Below are positions 9,119-18,695 of a stretch of DNA of 64,000 nt, piece by piece (within the stretch, counting starts at the first letter, position 1; each line of letters starts with the position of its first letter). Where the stretch lies: positions 62,001 to 126,000 of the forward strand of contig NZ_BPLZ01000002.1 in assembly GCF_019656335.1 (NCBI RefSeq), written 5' to 3'. A program made the position numbers and the translations under genes. The stretch is from Pseudomonas sp. NCCP-436 (GTDB lineage Bacteria; Pseudomonadota; Gammaproteobacteria; Pseudomonadales; Pseudomonadaceae). Under the pieces are notes generated by a model. It saw only the letters and a list, made by a program, of their open reading frames with translations, was not told where the DNA came from and made no database searches.

Positions 9119-10267
9119 ATGCAAGGTACGATCTTTCCCTGGCGCGGGGGCAATCGCTTCGAGCTGCTGATCGACGGCCAGAGTTTCTTCCCGCATATGC
9201 TTGCGGCTATCGACGGGGCTGAGCGGCAGGTGGAGCTGGAACTGTATCTGATCGAGGATGGCCAGTGCAGTTGGCGCCTGGCCGAGGCACTGTGCCGGGC
9301 CAGTGCGCGCGGGGTCAGTGTGCGCTGCCTGTTCGATGCCTACGGCGGCGCCGGGCTGGGAAGCAGCCTGAGGCAGCAACTGCAGCAGGCACAGGTGCAG
9401 GTGCGTTGGTACAACCCGTTGCGCTGGCGGCGTGGTATCCGCAATTTCCATCGTGACCACCGCAAGCTGTTGCTGGTGGACGAGCGGCTGGCCTACGTTG
9501 GCGGTACTGGCTCCACCGATGAATTCTGGCTGCCGGACGAGCCGCAGAGTCCCTGGCATGAAACCATGGTGGCGATCGAAGGGCCGCTGGTCAGCGACTG
9601 GCAGCGGTTGTTCGAATTCCAGTGGCGCGCACGTTTTTCCTGGCGGCCAAATCACCCGGCCGTACCCCAGAGACTGCCGGAGCGGCCGCGCATAGGCAGC
9701 GGTCTGGGCCGGGTCGCCTATGCCGATGCGGCTCAGCACCGGGATATCCTGCTGGCGCTGCTACGCGCATTGCGTGGTGCCCGCCGTCGGGTATGGCTGG
9801 CCACGCCGTACTTCCTGCCAACCTGGAAAATTCGCCGAGCCCTGCGCCAGGCGGCCTCCCGCGGGGTGGAGGTACGACTGCTGCTGGCCGGACGCAATAC
9901 CGATCATCCGCCGGTGCGTTTTGCCGGGCAACGCTACTACCCCAAGCTGCTGCGCGCCGGCGTACGCATCTTTGAGTACCAACCGCGCTTTCTGCATCTG
10001 AAGATGGTGCTGGTTGATGACTGGGTTAGTGTCGGTTCGTGCAACTTCGATCACTGGAACCTGCATTTCAACCTTGATGCCAATGTCGAGGTGCTCGATC
10101 CCTCGTTCAGCCAAGAGGTGGCGGCCAGTTTCAGCGAGGATTTTGCCCGCAGCCGTGAAATCACCCTGGAGGATTGGCGACAGCGACCGCTCTGGCGCCG
10201 CCTGCAGCAGCGCCTGTGGGGCTGGCTCGAGCGCTTGGCGGTCAACCTTCTCAAACACCGTCGCTGA
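9119..10267 (+). CDS. Phospholipase D-like protein, cardiolipin synthase B type
   Basis: About 382 residues with two HKD catalytic motifs: H114-x-K116-x4-D121 (HRKLLLVD) followed by GGTGSTDEFW, and H293-x-K295-x4-D300 (HLKMVLVD) followed by GSCNFD. Size and spacing fit the ClsB branch, which makes cardiolipin or transfers phosphatidyl groups at the inner membrane. No N-terminal membrane helices, unlike ClsA. The start is uncertain: the ATG at 9119 lacks a good ribosome site, and a TTG at 9053 would add 22 residues. It converges with the OsmC-YcaO gene. Confidence 0.85.
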   Translation: MQGTIFPWRGGNRFELLIDGQSFFPHMLAAIDGAERQVELELYLIEDGQCSWRLAEALCRASARGVSVRCLFDAYGGAGLGSSLRQQLQQAQVQVRWYNPLRWRRGIRNFHRDHRKLLLVDERLAYVGGTGSTDEFWLPDEPQSPWHETMVAIEGPLVSDWQRLFEFQWRARFSWRPNHPAVPQRLPERPRIGSGLGRVAYADAAQHRDILLALLRALRGARRRVWLATPYFLPTWKIRRALRQAASRGVEVRLLLAGRNTDHPPVRFAGQRYYPKLLRAGVRIFEYQPRFLHLKMVLVDDWVSVGSCNFDHWNLHFNLDANVEVLDPSFSQEVAASFSEDFARSREITLEDWRQRPLWRRLQQRLWGWLERLAVNLLKHRR

Positions 10268-10300
10268 ACGCTCGTCTGTGTGTCATTCGGCGTTCGCTGT

Positions 10301-12502
10301 TCAGCCGTTCAGGCCGACTGCCCGGGCGCGGGCTGCGTGCAGCTTCTTGAGGCTGTCGATCAGCCGCAGGTGGCGGTCGAGCCCTTCGAGCTGCATGCTG
10401 GTCGGTGTCAGACCATGGAACCGTACACTGCCGTCCAGCGCGCCGATGGCGGCATCCATGCGTTCGTTGCCGAACATGCGACGGAAGTTGGTTTCGTAGT
10501 CCGCCAGCTCCAGCTCGTCGTCCAGGTGCACCTCCAGCACCACGTTCAACGCCTGGTAGAACAGCCCGCGCTCGACCGTGTTGTCGTTGTACTGCAGGAA
10601 CATCTCCACCTGCTCCTTGGCATCCTCGAACTTCTTCAGTGCCAGGTTGATCAGCAGCTTCAGTTCGAGGATGGTCAGTTGTCCCCAGACGGTGTTGTCG
10701 TCGAACTCGATTCCGATCAGCGTACTGATGTCCGTGTACTCGTCCACCTCGCAGTTGTTCAGGTTGCGCAGCAGGGATTTGAGCTCGCGGTCGCTCAGAC
10801 GATGCAGGTTGAGGATGTCCTGGCGGAACAGCAGGGCCTTGTTGGTGTTGTCCCAGATCAGGTCGTCGATCGGGTAGATCTCCGAGTAGCCCGGCACCAG
10901 AATGCGGCAGGCGGTGGCTCCAAGGTGTTGATAGACCGCCATGTAAACCTCGTGACCCATTTCCTCGAGCAGGCCGAACAGGGTCGCGGCTTCCTGCGCG
11001 TTGGGATCCTCACCTTTGGCGGAAAAGTCCCACTCGACGAAGGGGTAGTCGGCCCGGGCACTGAAGAAGCGCCAGGAGACCACGCCGCTGGAGTCGATGA
11101 AGTGCTCGACGAAGTTGTTCGGTTCCGTCAGCGCCTGGCTTTCGAAGGTAGGCTGCGGCAGGTCGTTCAGGCCCTCGAAGCTGCGCCCCTGGAGCAACTC
11201 GGTCAGGCTGCGCTCCAGTGCCACTTCCAGCCGCGGATGGGCTCCGAAGGAGGCGTACACGCCGCCGGTGCGCGGGTTCATCAGGGTCACGCACATCACC
11301 GGGTACTGTCCGCCGAGCGAAGCGTCCTTGACCAGCACCGGAAAGCCCTGTTCCTCCAGAGCGCGAATGCCGGCGAGGATCTGCGGATACTTCTCCAGCA
11401 CGGCCTGCGGCACGTCCGGCAAGGCCAGCTCGTTCTCCAGGATCTCGCGCTTGACCGCTCGCTCGAAGATTTCTGACAGGCACTGTACCTGTGCCTCGGC
11501 CAGGGTGTTGCCGGCGCTCATGCCGTTGGACAGGTAGAGGTTTTCGATCAGGTTGGAGGGGAAGTACACCGTCTCGCCGTCGGACTGGCGCACGAACGGC
11601 AGCGAGCAGATGCCGCGCGCGGTGTTGCCCGAGTTGGTGTCGTACAGGTGCGAAGCGCGCAGTTCGCCGTCCGGGTCATAGATGGCGCGGCAGTGCTCGT
11701 CGAGGATTTCGGCCGGCAGCGCATCCTTCGGCCCCGGTTTGAACCAGCGCTCCTCGGGGTAATGGACGAAGTCAGCGTTGGCAATCTCCTCGCCCCAGTA
11801 CTGGTCGTTGTAGAAGAAATTGCAGTTCAGACGTTCAAGGAACTCGCCGAGCGCCGAGGCCAGCGCTGCTTCCTTGGTCGCCCCCTTGCCGTTGGTGAAG
11901 CACAGTGGCGACTGGGTATCGCGCAGGTGCAGCGACCAGACGTTGGGCACGATATTGCGCCAGGAGGCGATCTCGATCTTCATGCCCATATCGGCAATCA
12001 GCCCGGAAAGCCGTGCGATGGTCTCCTCCAGCGGCGCATCCTTGCCCGGAATCTGCGTGCGTGTGCCGGTGTCTTCCAGCATCAGCAGGGCCTGGGCATC
12101 GGCGTCGAGGTTGGCGACTTCCTTGATGATGAATTCGGGGCCCTGCTGCACCACCTTCTTCACCGTGCAGCGGTCGATGGAGCGCAGGATGCCCTGACGA
12201 TCCTTTTCGGAGATATCGGCGGGCAGCTCGACCTGAATCTTGAAGGTCTGCGCGTAGCGGTTTTCCGGATCGACGATGTTGTTCTGCGACAGGCGGATGT
12301 TCTCGGTAGGGATACCCCGCGTCTGGCAGTAGAGCTTGACGAAGTAGGCCGCGCACAGTGCCGAGGATGCCAGGAAGTAGTCGAACGGCCCCGGTGCCGA
12401 GCCGTCACCCTTGTAGCGGATAGGCTGGTCGGCGATGACGGTAAAGTCGTCGAACTTCGCCTCCAGGCGCAGGTTGTCGAGAAAGTTGACCTTGATTTCC
12501 AT
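10301..12502 (-). CDS. OsmC-YcaO domain fusion protein
   Basis: 733 residues. Residues 1-~135 are an OsmC/Ohr-like domain (DGSAPGPFDYFLASSALCAAYFV with its peroxidatic-type Cys). Residues ~170-580 are a YcaO ATP-binding domain (TNGKGATKEAALASALGEFLER; SNGMSAGNTLAEAQVQCLSEIFER). The C-terminal ~150 residues are helical as in E. coli YcaO. YcaO enzymes activate backbone amides with ATP; E. coli YcaO acts with RimO in methylthiolation of ribosomal S12. The role of the OsmC part is unknown. The ATG at 12502 is chosen over a TTG at 12526; neither has a strong ribosome site. Alone on its strand, with the GyrI-like gene upstream. Confidence 0.88.
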   Translation of the reverse strand: MEIKVNFLDNLRLEAKFDDFTVIADQPIRYKGDGSAPGPFDYFLASSALCAAYFVKLYCQTRGIPTENIRLSQNNIVDPENRYAQTFKIQVELPADISEKDRQGILRSIDRCTVKKVVQQGPEFIIKEVANLDADAQALLMLEDTGTRTQIPGKDAPLEETIARLSGLIADMGMKIEIASWRNIVPNVWSLHLRDTQSPLCFTNGKGATKEAALASALGEFLERLNCNFFYNDQYWGEEIANADFVHYPEERWFKPGPKDALPAEILDEHCRAIYDPDGELRASHLYDTNSGNTARGICSLPFVRQSDGETVYFPSNLIENLYLSNGMSAGNTLAEAQVQCLSEIFERAVKREILENELALPDVPQAVLEKYPQILAGIRALEEQGFPVLVKDASLGGQYPVMCVTLMNPRTGGVYASFGAHPRLEVALERSLTELLQGRSFEGLNDLPQPTFESQALTEPNNFVEHFIDSSGVVSWRFFSARADYPFVEWDFSAKGEDPNAQEAATLFGLLEEMGHEVYMAVYQHLGATACRILVPGYSEIYPIDDLIWDNTNKALLFRQDILNLHRLSDRELKSLLRNLNNCEVDEYTDISTLIGIEFDDNTVWGQLTILELKLLINLALKKFEDAKEQVEMFLQYNDNTVERGLFYQALNVVLEVHLDDELELADYETNFRRMFGNERMDAAIGALDGSVRFHGLTPTSMQLEGLDRHLRLIDSLKKLHAARARAVGLNG

Positions 12503-12609
12503 GGGGCACACCGGCGAATGAAACAAAGTGCGCCATTATCCGGGTTTTGTGGCGGAAGTCTTGTCGCTTCGGCAGGAGGTTGCCGGGACGTGCCCGGCAA
12601 CCCATGGCA

Positions 12610-13047
12610 TCAGCCCAGCAGGCCGATCTGGATCTCGATGCGATTGTCTGCCGACTGCGGGCCGTGCCAGCAGTGGTAAACCTCGCGGCTTTCGCCGCTG
12701 GGGCGCAGACCCGCAGCCGTGATGGCTGCAAGCAAGGGCTCGTAACCCTCACTGAACAAGCCGTCGAGTGCCCCCTGGTAGATCCGGCTGGCGCAGCGCA
12801 AGGCAGGTAGTTGCTGAGCCGTCTTACCGCTCACCGGCAGGCAGAAGGCCAGGGAGAACTCGCATTGCGCGTCCTGCGGCATCTGCTGGGCTTGAAATAT
12901 GGGCGGGCCGCTGATTTCCATCCCGCGCGCAGCCGCATCGGCCTGCAACTCGGCAAGTGCCGCTGCTGCCCGTTCACCGATCTGCGCGATGTTCAGACGG
13001 TGTTGTTGTTGCAGTACGGAAATGGCTTCGATGTGTTGAATATTCAT
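12610..13047 (-). CDS. GyrI-like small-molecule-binding domain protein
   Basis: 145 residues without a DNA-binding domain. It resembles the effector-binding (GyrI/BmrR C-terminal) domain: an N-terminal coiled helix, a central beta region ending QCEFSLAFCLPV, a conserved Tyr in SRIYQGALDGL, and REVYHCWHGP near the end. Such stand-alone domains bind cationic or hydrophobic small molecules. A ribosome site (AAGGACGACAT) precedes the ATG at 13047. It is 107 bp upstream of the OsmC-YcaO gene on the same strand, possibly co-transcribed. Confidence 0.7.
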   Translation of the reverse strand: MNIQHIEAISVLQQQHRLNIAQIGERAAAALAELQADAAARGMEISGPPIFQAQQMPQDAQCEFSLAFCLPVSGKTAQQLPALRCASRIYQGALDGLFSEGYEPLLAAITAAGLRPSGESREVYHCWHGPQSADNRIEIQIGLLG

Positions 13048-13359
13048 GTCGTCCTTGCCTCATGAAGGTGAAACCCACCCGTTTCAATGGCTGGTGGCTG
13101 CCCGGGTCACGCAGCGCCGGCTCACTCTGTTGTCTGCCAGACAAGATGATCGGATGCATGATAAGCCGGCTGATTGTAATTCAGAGTACGAGGTGGTGAT
13201 GTGGAGTGTTCGGGTAGAACCCCTATGCTCCCTGTGGGCTAGGCGACAGGTCTCGGTGCCTGAAGGAGCCTGGGCTTACTTGAATGTGTCTTTGCATGCG
13301 GGGGGCAACACCTTTGCTCAGGCAATGCCGAACAGTTTCACGCACTCTATAGATACGTC

Positions 13360-13382
13360 AAACCCCGGATTGACCGGGGTTT
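13360..13382 (-). terminator. Hairpin terminator 3' of ychF
   Basis: A perfect 9-bp inverted repeat AAACCCCGG / CCGGGGTTT with a 5-base loop lies 29 bp past the ychF stop. The T-tract is short. The rest of the 13048-13410 interval holds no further gene; it carries the promoter region of the GyrI-like gene, with no site I can name. Confidence 0.65.
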
Positions 13383-13410
13383 GGGTTTGGTTTAACAGCC
13401 TTAAGGCAAT

Positions 13411-14511
13411 CTAGACGTTGAAGCGGAAGTGCATCACGTCGCCATCCTTGACGATGTAATCCTTGCCTTCCAGGCGCCATTTGCCGGCTTCCTTGGCTCC
13501 GGCCTCGCCCTTGTAGGCGATGAAGTCGTCGTAGGCTACCACTTCGGCGCGGATGAAGCCTTTCTCGAAGTCGGTGTGGATTACGGCGGCGGCCTGCGGG
13601 GCGGTGGCGCCTACACGCACGGTCCAGGCGCGTACTTCCTTCACCCCGGCAGTGAAGTAGGTCTGCAGGTTGAGCAGGGCGTAACCGGCGCGGATCACGC
13701 GGTTCAGGCCCGGCTCTTCCATGCCCATGGTCTCAAGGAACATCTGCATCTCTTCAGGATCGTCCAGCTCGGCGATTTCCGCCTCGATCTTGTTGCACAC
13801 CGGCACCACGATGGCGCCTTCTTCCTCGGCGATGGCCTTGACCACGTCCAGGTGCGGGTTGTTCTCGAAGCCATCCTCGGCGACGTTGGCGATGTACATC
13901 ACCGGCTTGGTGGTTAGCAGATGGAAACTGCGGGCCAACTTCTTCTCCTCGTCGCCGAGGTTCTTGAGCAGGCTGCGCGCCGGCTTGCCTTCGGTCAGAT
14001 GTGGAATGAGCTTTTCCAACAGGTTTTTCTGTGCCACGGCTTCCTTGTCGCCGCCCTTGGCGGTACGGGCAACGCGCTGCAGTTGCTTCTCGCAGCTGTC
14101 GAGGTCGGCCATGATCAGCTCAAGGTCGATGATTTCGATGTCGCGCTTGGGGTCGACACTGTTGGCCACGTGGATGACGTTGTCGTCCTCGAAGCAGCGC
14201 ACCACGTGGGCGATGGCGTCGGTCTCGCGGATGTTGGCGAGGAACTTGTTGCCCAGGCCCTCACCCTTGGAGGCGCCCGCTACCAGGCCGGCGATATCGA
14301 CGAATTCCATGGTGGTGGGAATGACCCGCTCGGGCTTGACGATTTCGGCCAGTGCATCCAGGCGGGGATCCGGCATCGGCACGATGCCGCTGTTCGGCTC
14401 GATGGTGCAGAAGGGGAAGTTTTCCGCTGCGATGCCGGATTTGGTCAGGGCATTGAACAGGGTGGACTTGCCGACGTTGGGCAGGCCTACGATGCCGCAG
14501 TTGAATCCCAT
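13411..14511 (-). CDS. ychF: Redox-regulated ribosome-binding ATPase YchF
   Basis: 366 residues, the usual length. Obg-family P-loop [14 protein letters not shown] at residues 7-20, switch region [11 protein letters not shown]3 [11 protein letters not shown], a central helical arm, and a C-terminal TGS domain ([18 protein letters not shown] ... [16 protein letters not shown]). It binds ATP rather than GTP and associates with ribosomes; in E. coli it also restrains the oxidative stress response. It lies 33 bp after pth on the same strand, the common pth-ychF pairing. Confidence 0.97.
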   Translation of the reverse strand: MGFNCGIVGLPNVGKSTLFNALTKSGIAAENFPFCTIEPNSGIVPMPDPRLDALAEIVKPERVIPTTMEFVDIAGLVAGASKGEGLGNKFLANIRETDAIAHVVRCFEDDNVIHVANSVDPKRDIEIIDLELIMADLDSCEKQLQRVARTAKGGDKEAVAQKNLLEKLIPHLTEGKPARSLLKNLGDEEKKLARSFHLLTTKPVMYIANVAEDGFENNPHLDVVKAIAEEEGAIVVPVCNKIEAEIAELDDPEEMQMFLETMGMEEPGLNRVIRAGYALLNLQTYFTAGVKEVRAWTVRVGATAPQAAAVIHTDFEKGFIRAEVVAYDDFIAYKGEAGAKEAGKWRLEGKDYIVKDGDVMHFRFNV

Positions 14512-14544
14512 GGTGTTATCCCTCGCGCCAAAGGCGATGAAAAG

Positions 14545-15135
14545 TTATCGGGTAGCTTTCTGGCTATGCAGCTTGCGCATGGCCACGGTCCAGTCACCGG
14601 CCAGGATTTCCGGAGTTACATCCAGAGCGAAGCCGATGCTGGTGTCGAGCAGTTCCTGTTCGCTACGCGGTGCACGGCCCAGTACGTAACCGGAAACCAG
14701 GCTGGCGTGGCCAGGGTGGCCGATGCCCAGGCGCAGGCGGTGGAAGCTGTTCTGGTTGCCGAGCTGGGCGATGATGTCGCGCAGGCCGTTGTGCCCGCCA
14801 TGACCGCCGCCCTGTTTAAGCTTGGCGACGCCCGGGGGCATGTCGAGTTCGTCGTGGGCCACCAGGATTTCTTCAGGCTTGATCTTGAAGAAGTTGGCCA
14901 GCGCCGCCACGGCCTGGCCGCTGCGGTTCATGTAGGTGGTGGGGATGAGCAGACGAACATCGCGTCCCTGATGGCTGAACTTGCCCACCAGGCCGAAATA
15001 CTTGCGATCGATACTGAGGTTGACGCCCCGGCTGGCAGCCAGGCGCTCAACGAAAAGGGCCCCTGCATTATGCCGGGTCTGGTCGTATTCGGGGCCTGGG
15101 TTGCCAAGGCCAACGATCAGTTGTACGGCGGTCAT
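14545..15135 (-). CDS. pth: Peptidyl-tRNA hydrolase
   Basis: 196 residues. Recycles peptidyl-tRNAs that drop off the ribosome. The catalytic set is intact: Asn12, His22 (TRHNAG), Asn70 (TTYMN) and Asp95 (VAHDELD), each two positions after the E. coli residue. The Gly-rich [12 protein letters not shown] loop is present. Located between rplY and ychF, a common order in gammaproteobacteria. Confidence 0.97.
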   Translation of the reverse strand: MTAVQLIVGLGNPGPEYDQTRHNAGALFVERLAASRGVNLSIDRKYFGLVGKFSHQGRDVRLLIPTTYMNRSGQAVAALANFFKIKPEEILVAHDELDMPPGVAKLKQGGGHGGHNGLRDIIAQLGNQNSFHRLRLGIGHPGHASLVSGYVLGRAPRSEQELLDTSIGFALDVTPEILAGDWTVAMRKLHSQKATR

Positions 15136-15204
15136 ACGGGAGCCCTTCTCTGGAAATGACCCGGCGTGATCGTCTGCCGGGTCGTATCCGTTGCAGCCGG
15201 AGGA

Positions 15205-15810
15205 TTACTCGGCAGCGCCTTCTTCGCTAGCCTGCACGCGGGAGGCCTTGACGTTGGCAACCACCAGGTCGTTGCCATGAGCCAGGGCAACCAGCTCGAC
15301 ACCGGCCGGCAGGGTCAGGTCGGACAGGTGGATGTTCTGGCCGACTTCCAGGTTGGCGACGTCAACATCAATGAAGTCAGGCAGGTCCTTCGGCAGGCAG
15401 GAAACCTCCAGCTCCGGGGTAACGCGGTAGACTTCACCACCCTGCTGCTTGACGCCAATGCAGGTTTCTTCGTTCAGGTAGCGAACGGCAACATGGGCAG
15501 TCAGCTTCTGGCCGGCAACCACGCGCTGGAAGTCAGCGTGCAGAACGAAGCCTTTGGATGGATGACGTTGCAGAGCTTTGATAACCACGCTCTCGGTAGT
15601 GCCGGCTACGTTCAGGGTGATAACGCTGCTGAAGAAAGCGTCATTTTCCAGAGCCTTGACCAGTTGGTTGTTCAGCAGGCTGATGGATTGCGGGGCCTTG
15701 TCGCCACCGTAGATTACGGCAGGAACCAGGTTGGCGTTACGACGCAGGCGGCGGCTCGCACCTTTCCCCAGGTCGGAACGCACTTCGGCATTCAGGGTAA
15801 AGTCAGTCAT
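15205..15810 (-). CDS. rplY: 50S ribosomal protein L25 (long, Ctc-type)
   Basis: 201 residues. N-terminal 5S-rRNA-binding L25 domain ([20 protein letters not shown]) plus the C-terminal TL5/CTC beta domain, so it is the long general-stress form, usual in Pseudomonas. The ATG at 15810 follows GGAGAAATGA. It ends in a Glu/Ala tail (SEEGAAE). It lies downstream of the prs terminator, so it may have its own promoter in the 100-bp gap. Confidence 0.96.
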   Translation of the reverse strand: MTDFTLNAEVRSDLGKGASRRLRRNANLVPAVIYGGDKAPQSISLLNNQLVKALENDAFFSSVITLNVAGTTESVVIKALQRHPSKGFVLHADFQRVVAGQKLTAHVAVRYLNEETCIGVKQQGGEVYRVTPELEVSCLPKDLPDFIDVDVANLEVGQNIHLSDLTLPAGVELVALAHGNDLVVANVKASRVQASEEGAAE

Positions 15811-15871
15811 TTCATTTCTCCAAAATAACCAAACCGCCTTCACGCTTGCGACCAGCGTTGGGCGGTGTGGC

Positions 15872-15895
15872 AAAAAGCCCCGCTCATGGCGGGGC
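15872..15895 (-). terminator. Rho-independent terminator of prs
   Basis: On the reverse strand a 7-bp GC stem (GCCCCGC / GCGGGGC) with a short loop is followed directly by TTTTT, 24 bp after the prs stop. Confidence 0.88.
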
Positions 15896-15918
15896 CGTGT
15901 TTATCAGGCCCGTTCCGA

Positions 15919-16860
15919 CTAGCGGAACATGGCGCTGATGGATTCTTCGTTGCTGATGCGGCGAACGGCTTCAGCCACTACCGGAGCGATGTCCAGCTGG
16001 CGAATGCGCGAGCAGGACTGGGCTGCAGCGGACAGCGGGATGGTGTTGGTCACCACCAGCTCGTCCAGGCTGGAATTCTCGATGTTTTCGATGGCGCGGC
16101 CGGACAGCACCGGGTGGGTGCAGTAGGCATAGACCTTCTCGGCGCCACGATCCTTCAGTGCCTTTGCCGCATGGCACAGGGTGCCGGCGGTGTCGACCAT
16201 GTCGTCGACAAGGATGCAGGTACGGCCTTCAACGTCACCGATGATGTGCATCACTTCAGACTGGTTGGCCTTTTCGCGACGTTTGTCGATGATCGCCAGA
16301 TCGACGCCGAGGCTCTTGGCAACGGCACGGGCGCGAACCACGCCACCGATGTCCGGAGAGACGATCATCAGGTTTTCGAAACGTTGATCCTCGATGTCAT
16401 CGACCAGCACCGGGGAACCATAGATGTTGTCTACCGGGATGTCGAAGAAACCCTGGATCTGGTCGGCGTGCAGGTCGACGGTGAGCACTCGGTCGATACC
16501 GACGTTGGCCAGCATGTCGGCCACGACCTTGGCGCTGATTGCCACGCGAGCGGAGCGCGGACGGCGATCCTGGCGGGCATAGCCGAAGTAGGGGACAACA
16601 GCGGTGATACGGGTAGCCGAGGAGCGACGGAAGGCGTCGGCCATCACTACCAGTTCCATCAGGTTATCGTTGGTGGGTGCACAGGTCGGCTGGATCAGGA
16701 AAACGTCTTTTCCGCGAACGTTTTCATTGATCTCAATCATGATTTCGCCGTCGGAGAATTTCCCGACTGAGGCGTCGCCGAGGGGGATGTGCAGCTGACG
16801 AACGATCCGTCGCGCCAGATCGGGGTTTGCATTCCCCGTGAAGACCATCATCTTGGACAC
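15919..16860 (-). CDS. prs: Ribose-phosphate pyrophosphokinase (PRPP synthetase)
   Basis: 313 residues, standard length. Makes PRPP from ribose 5-phosphate and ATP for nucleotide, His, Trp and NAD synthesis. Signatures: the divalent-cation/ATP region [17 protein letters not shown] and the PRPP-binding loop [14 protein letters not shown]. It lies just after the two tRNA-Gln genes and ispE on the same strand, as in other Pseudomonas. Confidence 0.97.
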   Translation of the reverse strand: MSKMMVFTGNANPDLARRIVRQLHIPLGDASVGKFSDGEIMIEINENVRGKDVFLIQPTCAPTNDNLMELVVMADAFRRSSATRITAVVPYFGYARQDRRPRSARVAISAKVVADMLANVGIDRVLTVDLHADQIQGFFDIPVDNIYGSPVLVDDIEDQRFENLMIVSPDIGGVVRARAVAKSLGVDLAIIDKRREKANQSEVMHIIGDVEGRTCILVDDMVDTAGTLCHAAKALKDRGAEKVYAYCTHPVLSGRAIENIENSSLDELVVTNTIPLSAAAQSCSRIRQLDIAPVVAEAVRRISNEESISAMFR

Positions 16861-16905
16861 GCGCAGTACCTGCCGGCAGGGCTATACCTGGATGGGTATG
16901 GAAAA

Positions 16906-16980
16906 TGGCAGGGGCGGCTGGATTCGAACCAACGCATGGCAGGATCAAAACCTGCTGCCTTACCGCTTGGCGACGCCCCT
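16906..16980 (-). tRNA. tRNA-Gln (anticodon TTG), copy 2
   Basis: The 75-nt gene on the reverse strand folds as a cloverleaf: acceptor AGGGGCG / CGCCCCT with encoded CCA, anticodon loop TTTTGAT (TTG, reads CAA/CAG), and T-arm GGTTCGAATCC. Identical to the copy at 17038-17112. Confidence 0.96.
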
Positions 16981-17037
16981 GTAGTCTGTGTCGAACACCC
17001 CTGATGCGGTTTGACGAAGCCTCTCTGTGAGAGGTTA

Positions 17038-17112
17038 TGGCAGGGGCGGCTGGATTCGAACCAACGCATGGCAGGATCAAAACCTGCTGCCTTACCGCTT
17101 GGCGACGCCCCT
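17038..17112 (-). tRNA. tRNA-Gln (anticodon TTG), copy 1
   Basis: The same 75-nt sequence, cloverleaf and encoded CCA as the second copy, 57 bp upstream of it. Both lie between ispE and prs and are probably processed from a shared transcript. Confidence 0.96.
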
Positions 17113-17138
17113 GTATCGTATAACCGAATGCTGAGCAT

Positions 17139-18008
17139 TCACTTCTTGGCCCGTGCCTGAAGCTTTCGGTGCAGCATCGAGATGTTGCGACCTTGAGCTA
17201 CGAAGCTCGGTAGAGAGCCTGGAAGTTGGCGGGCGACTTTATCAGCATCGGCCCGATTTGGGAAGCTCCCAAATATGCAAGCTCCAGTGCCGGTTAATCT
17301 AGCCGAAACAAATTTGTTCAACAAGATCAAAGCGTTATGAACTTCTGGATAACGCTTCTCGACTACCGGCTGGCAGTCGTTTCGACCACCCCCCTCAAGA
17401 AGGCTGCGAACTTTAATAGGCGGAGTATCGCGTGTCAACTCGGGGTCGCTGAAAATTTCTGCCGTGCTGACAAAGACTTGCGGTACTGCTACGAGAAACC
17501 AGGGTTCCTCCAGAGTGACCGGTTGCAGGCGCTCGCCGACGCCTTCGGCGAAGGCTGCGCGGCCGCGCACGAATACCGGCACGTCGGCCCCCAGACGCAG
17601 GCCCAGTTCGGCCAGGCGATCTTCGCCGAGCCGGGTGTCCCACAGATGATCGAGGCCGACCAGAGTAGTGGCGGCATCGGAGCTGCCACCACCGATGCCG
17701 CCACCCATGGGCAGGCGCTTGTCCAGCCAGATATCGGCGCCAAGGCGAGTGCCGCTGGCTTCTTGCAGGCTGCGGGCGGCACGCACGATCAGGTTGCTGT
17801 CGTGAGGAACTCCGGGAACTGCGCTGTGTAGCCTGATTTGGCCATCCTGACGCACGGCAAAGCCGAGTTCGTCGCCGTGGTCGAGGAACTGGAACAGGGT
17901 CTGCAGCTCGTGATAGCCGTCTTCACGGCGACCGAGGATGTGCAGCATCAGGTTGAGCTTGGCCGGGGCGGGCAGGATCAGTTCGGCGTCGGCGGTAATG
18001 GCGGTCAT
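17139..18008 (-). CDS. ispE: 4-diphosphocytidyl-2-C-methyl-D-erythritol kinase
   Basis: 289 residues. GHMP kinase of the MEP isoprenoid pathway, phosphorylating CDP-ME. N-terminal [24 protein letters not shown], and the ATP-binding glycine loop [18 protein letters not shown] at about residues 98-115. The C-terminal substrate loop [10 protein letters not shown] is intact. It follows lolB by 72 bp in the usual lolB-ispE order. Confidence 0.97.
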   Translation of the reverse strand: MTAITADAELILPAPAKLNLMLHILGRREDGYHELQTLFQFLDHGDELGFAVRQDGQIRLHSAVPGVPHDSNLIVRAARSLQEASGTRLGADIWLDKRLPMGGGIGGGSSDAATTLVGLDHLWDTRLGEDRLAELGLRLGADVPVFVRGRAAFAEGVGERLQPVTLEEPWFLVAVPQVFVSTAEIFSDPELTRDTPPIKVRSLLEGGGRNDCQPVVEKRYPEVHNALILLNKFVSARLTGTGACIFGSFPNRADADKVARQLPGSLPSFVAQGRNISMLHRKLQARAKK

Positions 18009-18080
18009 GGTGGAGTCTGCAGGAGGGTGGCAGGCCTGGCGCGTGTACTCCGGCCAGGCAGGGTAGCTGTCTTGTGGTAT

Positions 18081-18695
18081 CTACTGTCCGAGCTGGCGTG
18101 GTTGCCAGTCCTTGAGCACCAGGGTGATTTCCAGGTCGGCGCCCTGGAGCTTCAGACGCTCGGGAAGGACGTAGCCGTTTTGCTCGGTGTAGCGCAGGTA
18201 GTCGACTTGCCAGCCGTCCTGTTCCAGTCGGGCCAGGCGGCTGTCGCCATCGAGGCTGATGCGGCTGTGGCTGTCTGGTGCCGGCAGACCGCGAATCCAC
18301 CACAGCAGATTCGACACCGGCAACTCCAGACGCAATTGCTCTTGCAGCAGGGCCTCCGGCGATTCGGCCTGGAAACGGCCACGGTTGGCCACTTCCAGTA
18401 GGATGTTGCCGGGGCGGCCGGTCAGGCGCGCTGCGCCGCCGCCCAGCGGGCCGGACAGGCGGATGTCATAGTAGTCTTGGCGTTGCAGCCAGAACAGCGT
18501 GGCGCTGCCGGAGTCGCGTGGGGCGCGAATACCGATCTTGCCGCTGATCTGCCAGCCGTCGAGTTGGCTGATGAGCTGCTTGTGGCTTTGCCAGAGCCTG
18601 GCATCGCCCTGGCCTTGTAGCGATTCACGGGGCGTCAGGCCGCTGCAGCCGGCGAGCAGGACGAGCAGGCTTAAAGCGAGGAAGAATCGCAGCAT
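18081..18695 (-). CDS. lolB: Outer-membrane lipoprotein receptor LolB
   Basis: 204 residues. Accepts lipoproteins from LolA and inserts them in the outer membrane. Lipobox LLAGC (Cys17); LolB-fold strands [22 protein letters not shown] and [16 protein letters not shown]. Its ATG overlaps the stop of the upstream TPR gene (TGATG), showing coupling. Confidence 0.95.
   Translation of the reverse strand: MLRFFLALSLLVLLAGCSGLTPRESLQGQGDARLWQSHKQLISQLDGWQISGKIGIRAPRDSGSATLFWLQRQDYYDIRLSGPLGGGAARLTGRPGNILLEVANRGRFQAESPEALLQEQLRLELPVSNLLWWIRGLPAPDSHSRISLDGDSRLARLEQDGWQVDYLRYTEQNGYVLPERLKLQGADLEITLVLKDWQPRQLGQ

Noticed and set aside
10268-10300. Bidirectional terminator between the phospholipase D and OsmC-YcaO genes
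   Set aside because: Only a 5-bp weak stem (GAACG/CGTTC) with no T-run.
13921-15159. 412-codon open frame antisense to ychF and pth
   Set aside because: Spans two conserved genes on the other strand without its own signals.
16906-17112. tRNA-Gln pair as an integration site of a mobile element
   Set aside because: No integrase, no partial third copy and no foreign DNA flank it; it is a plain tandem duplication.
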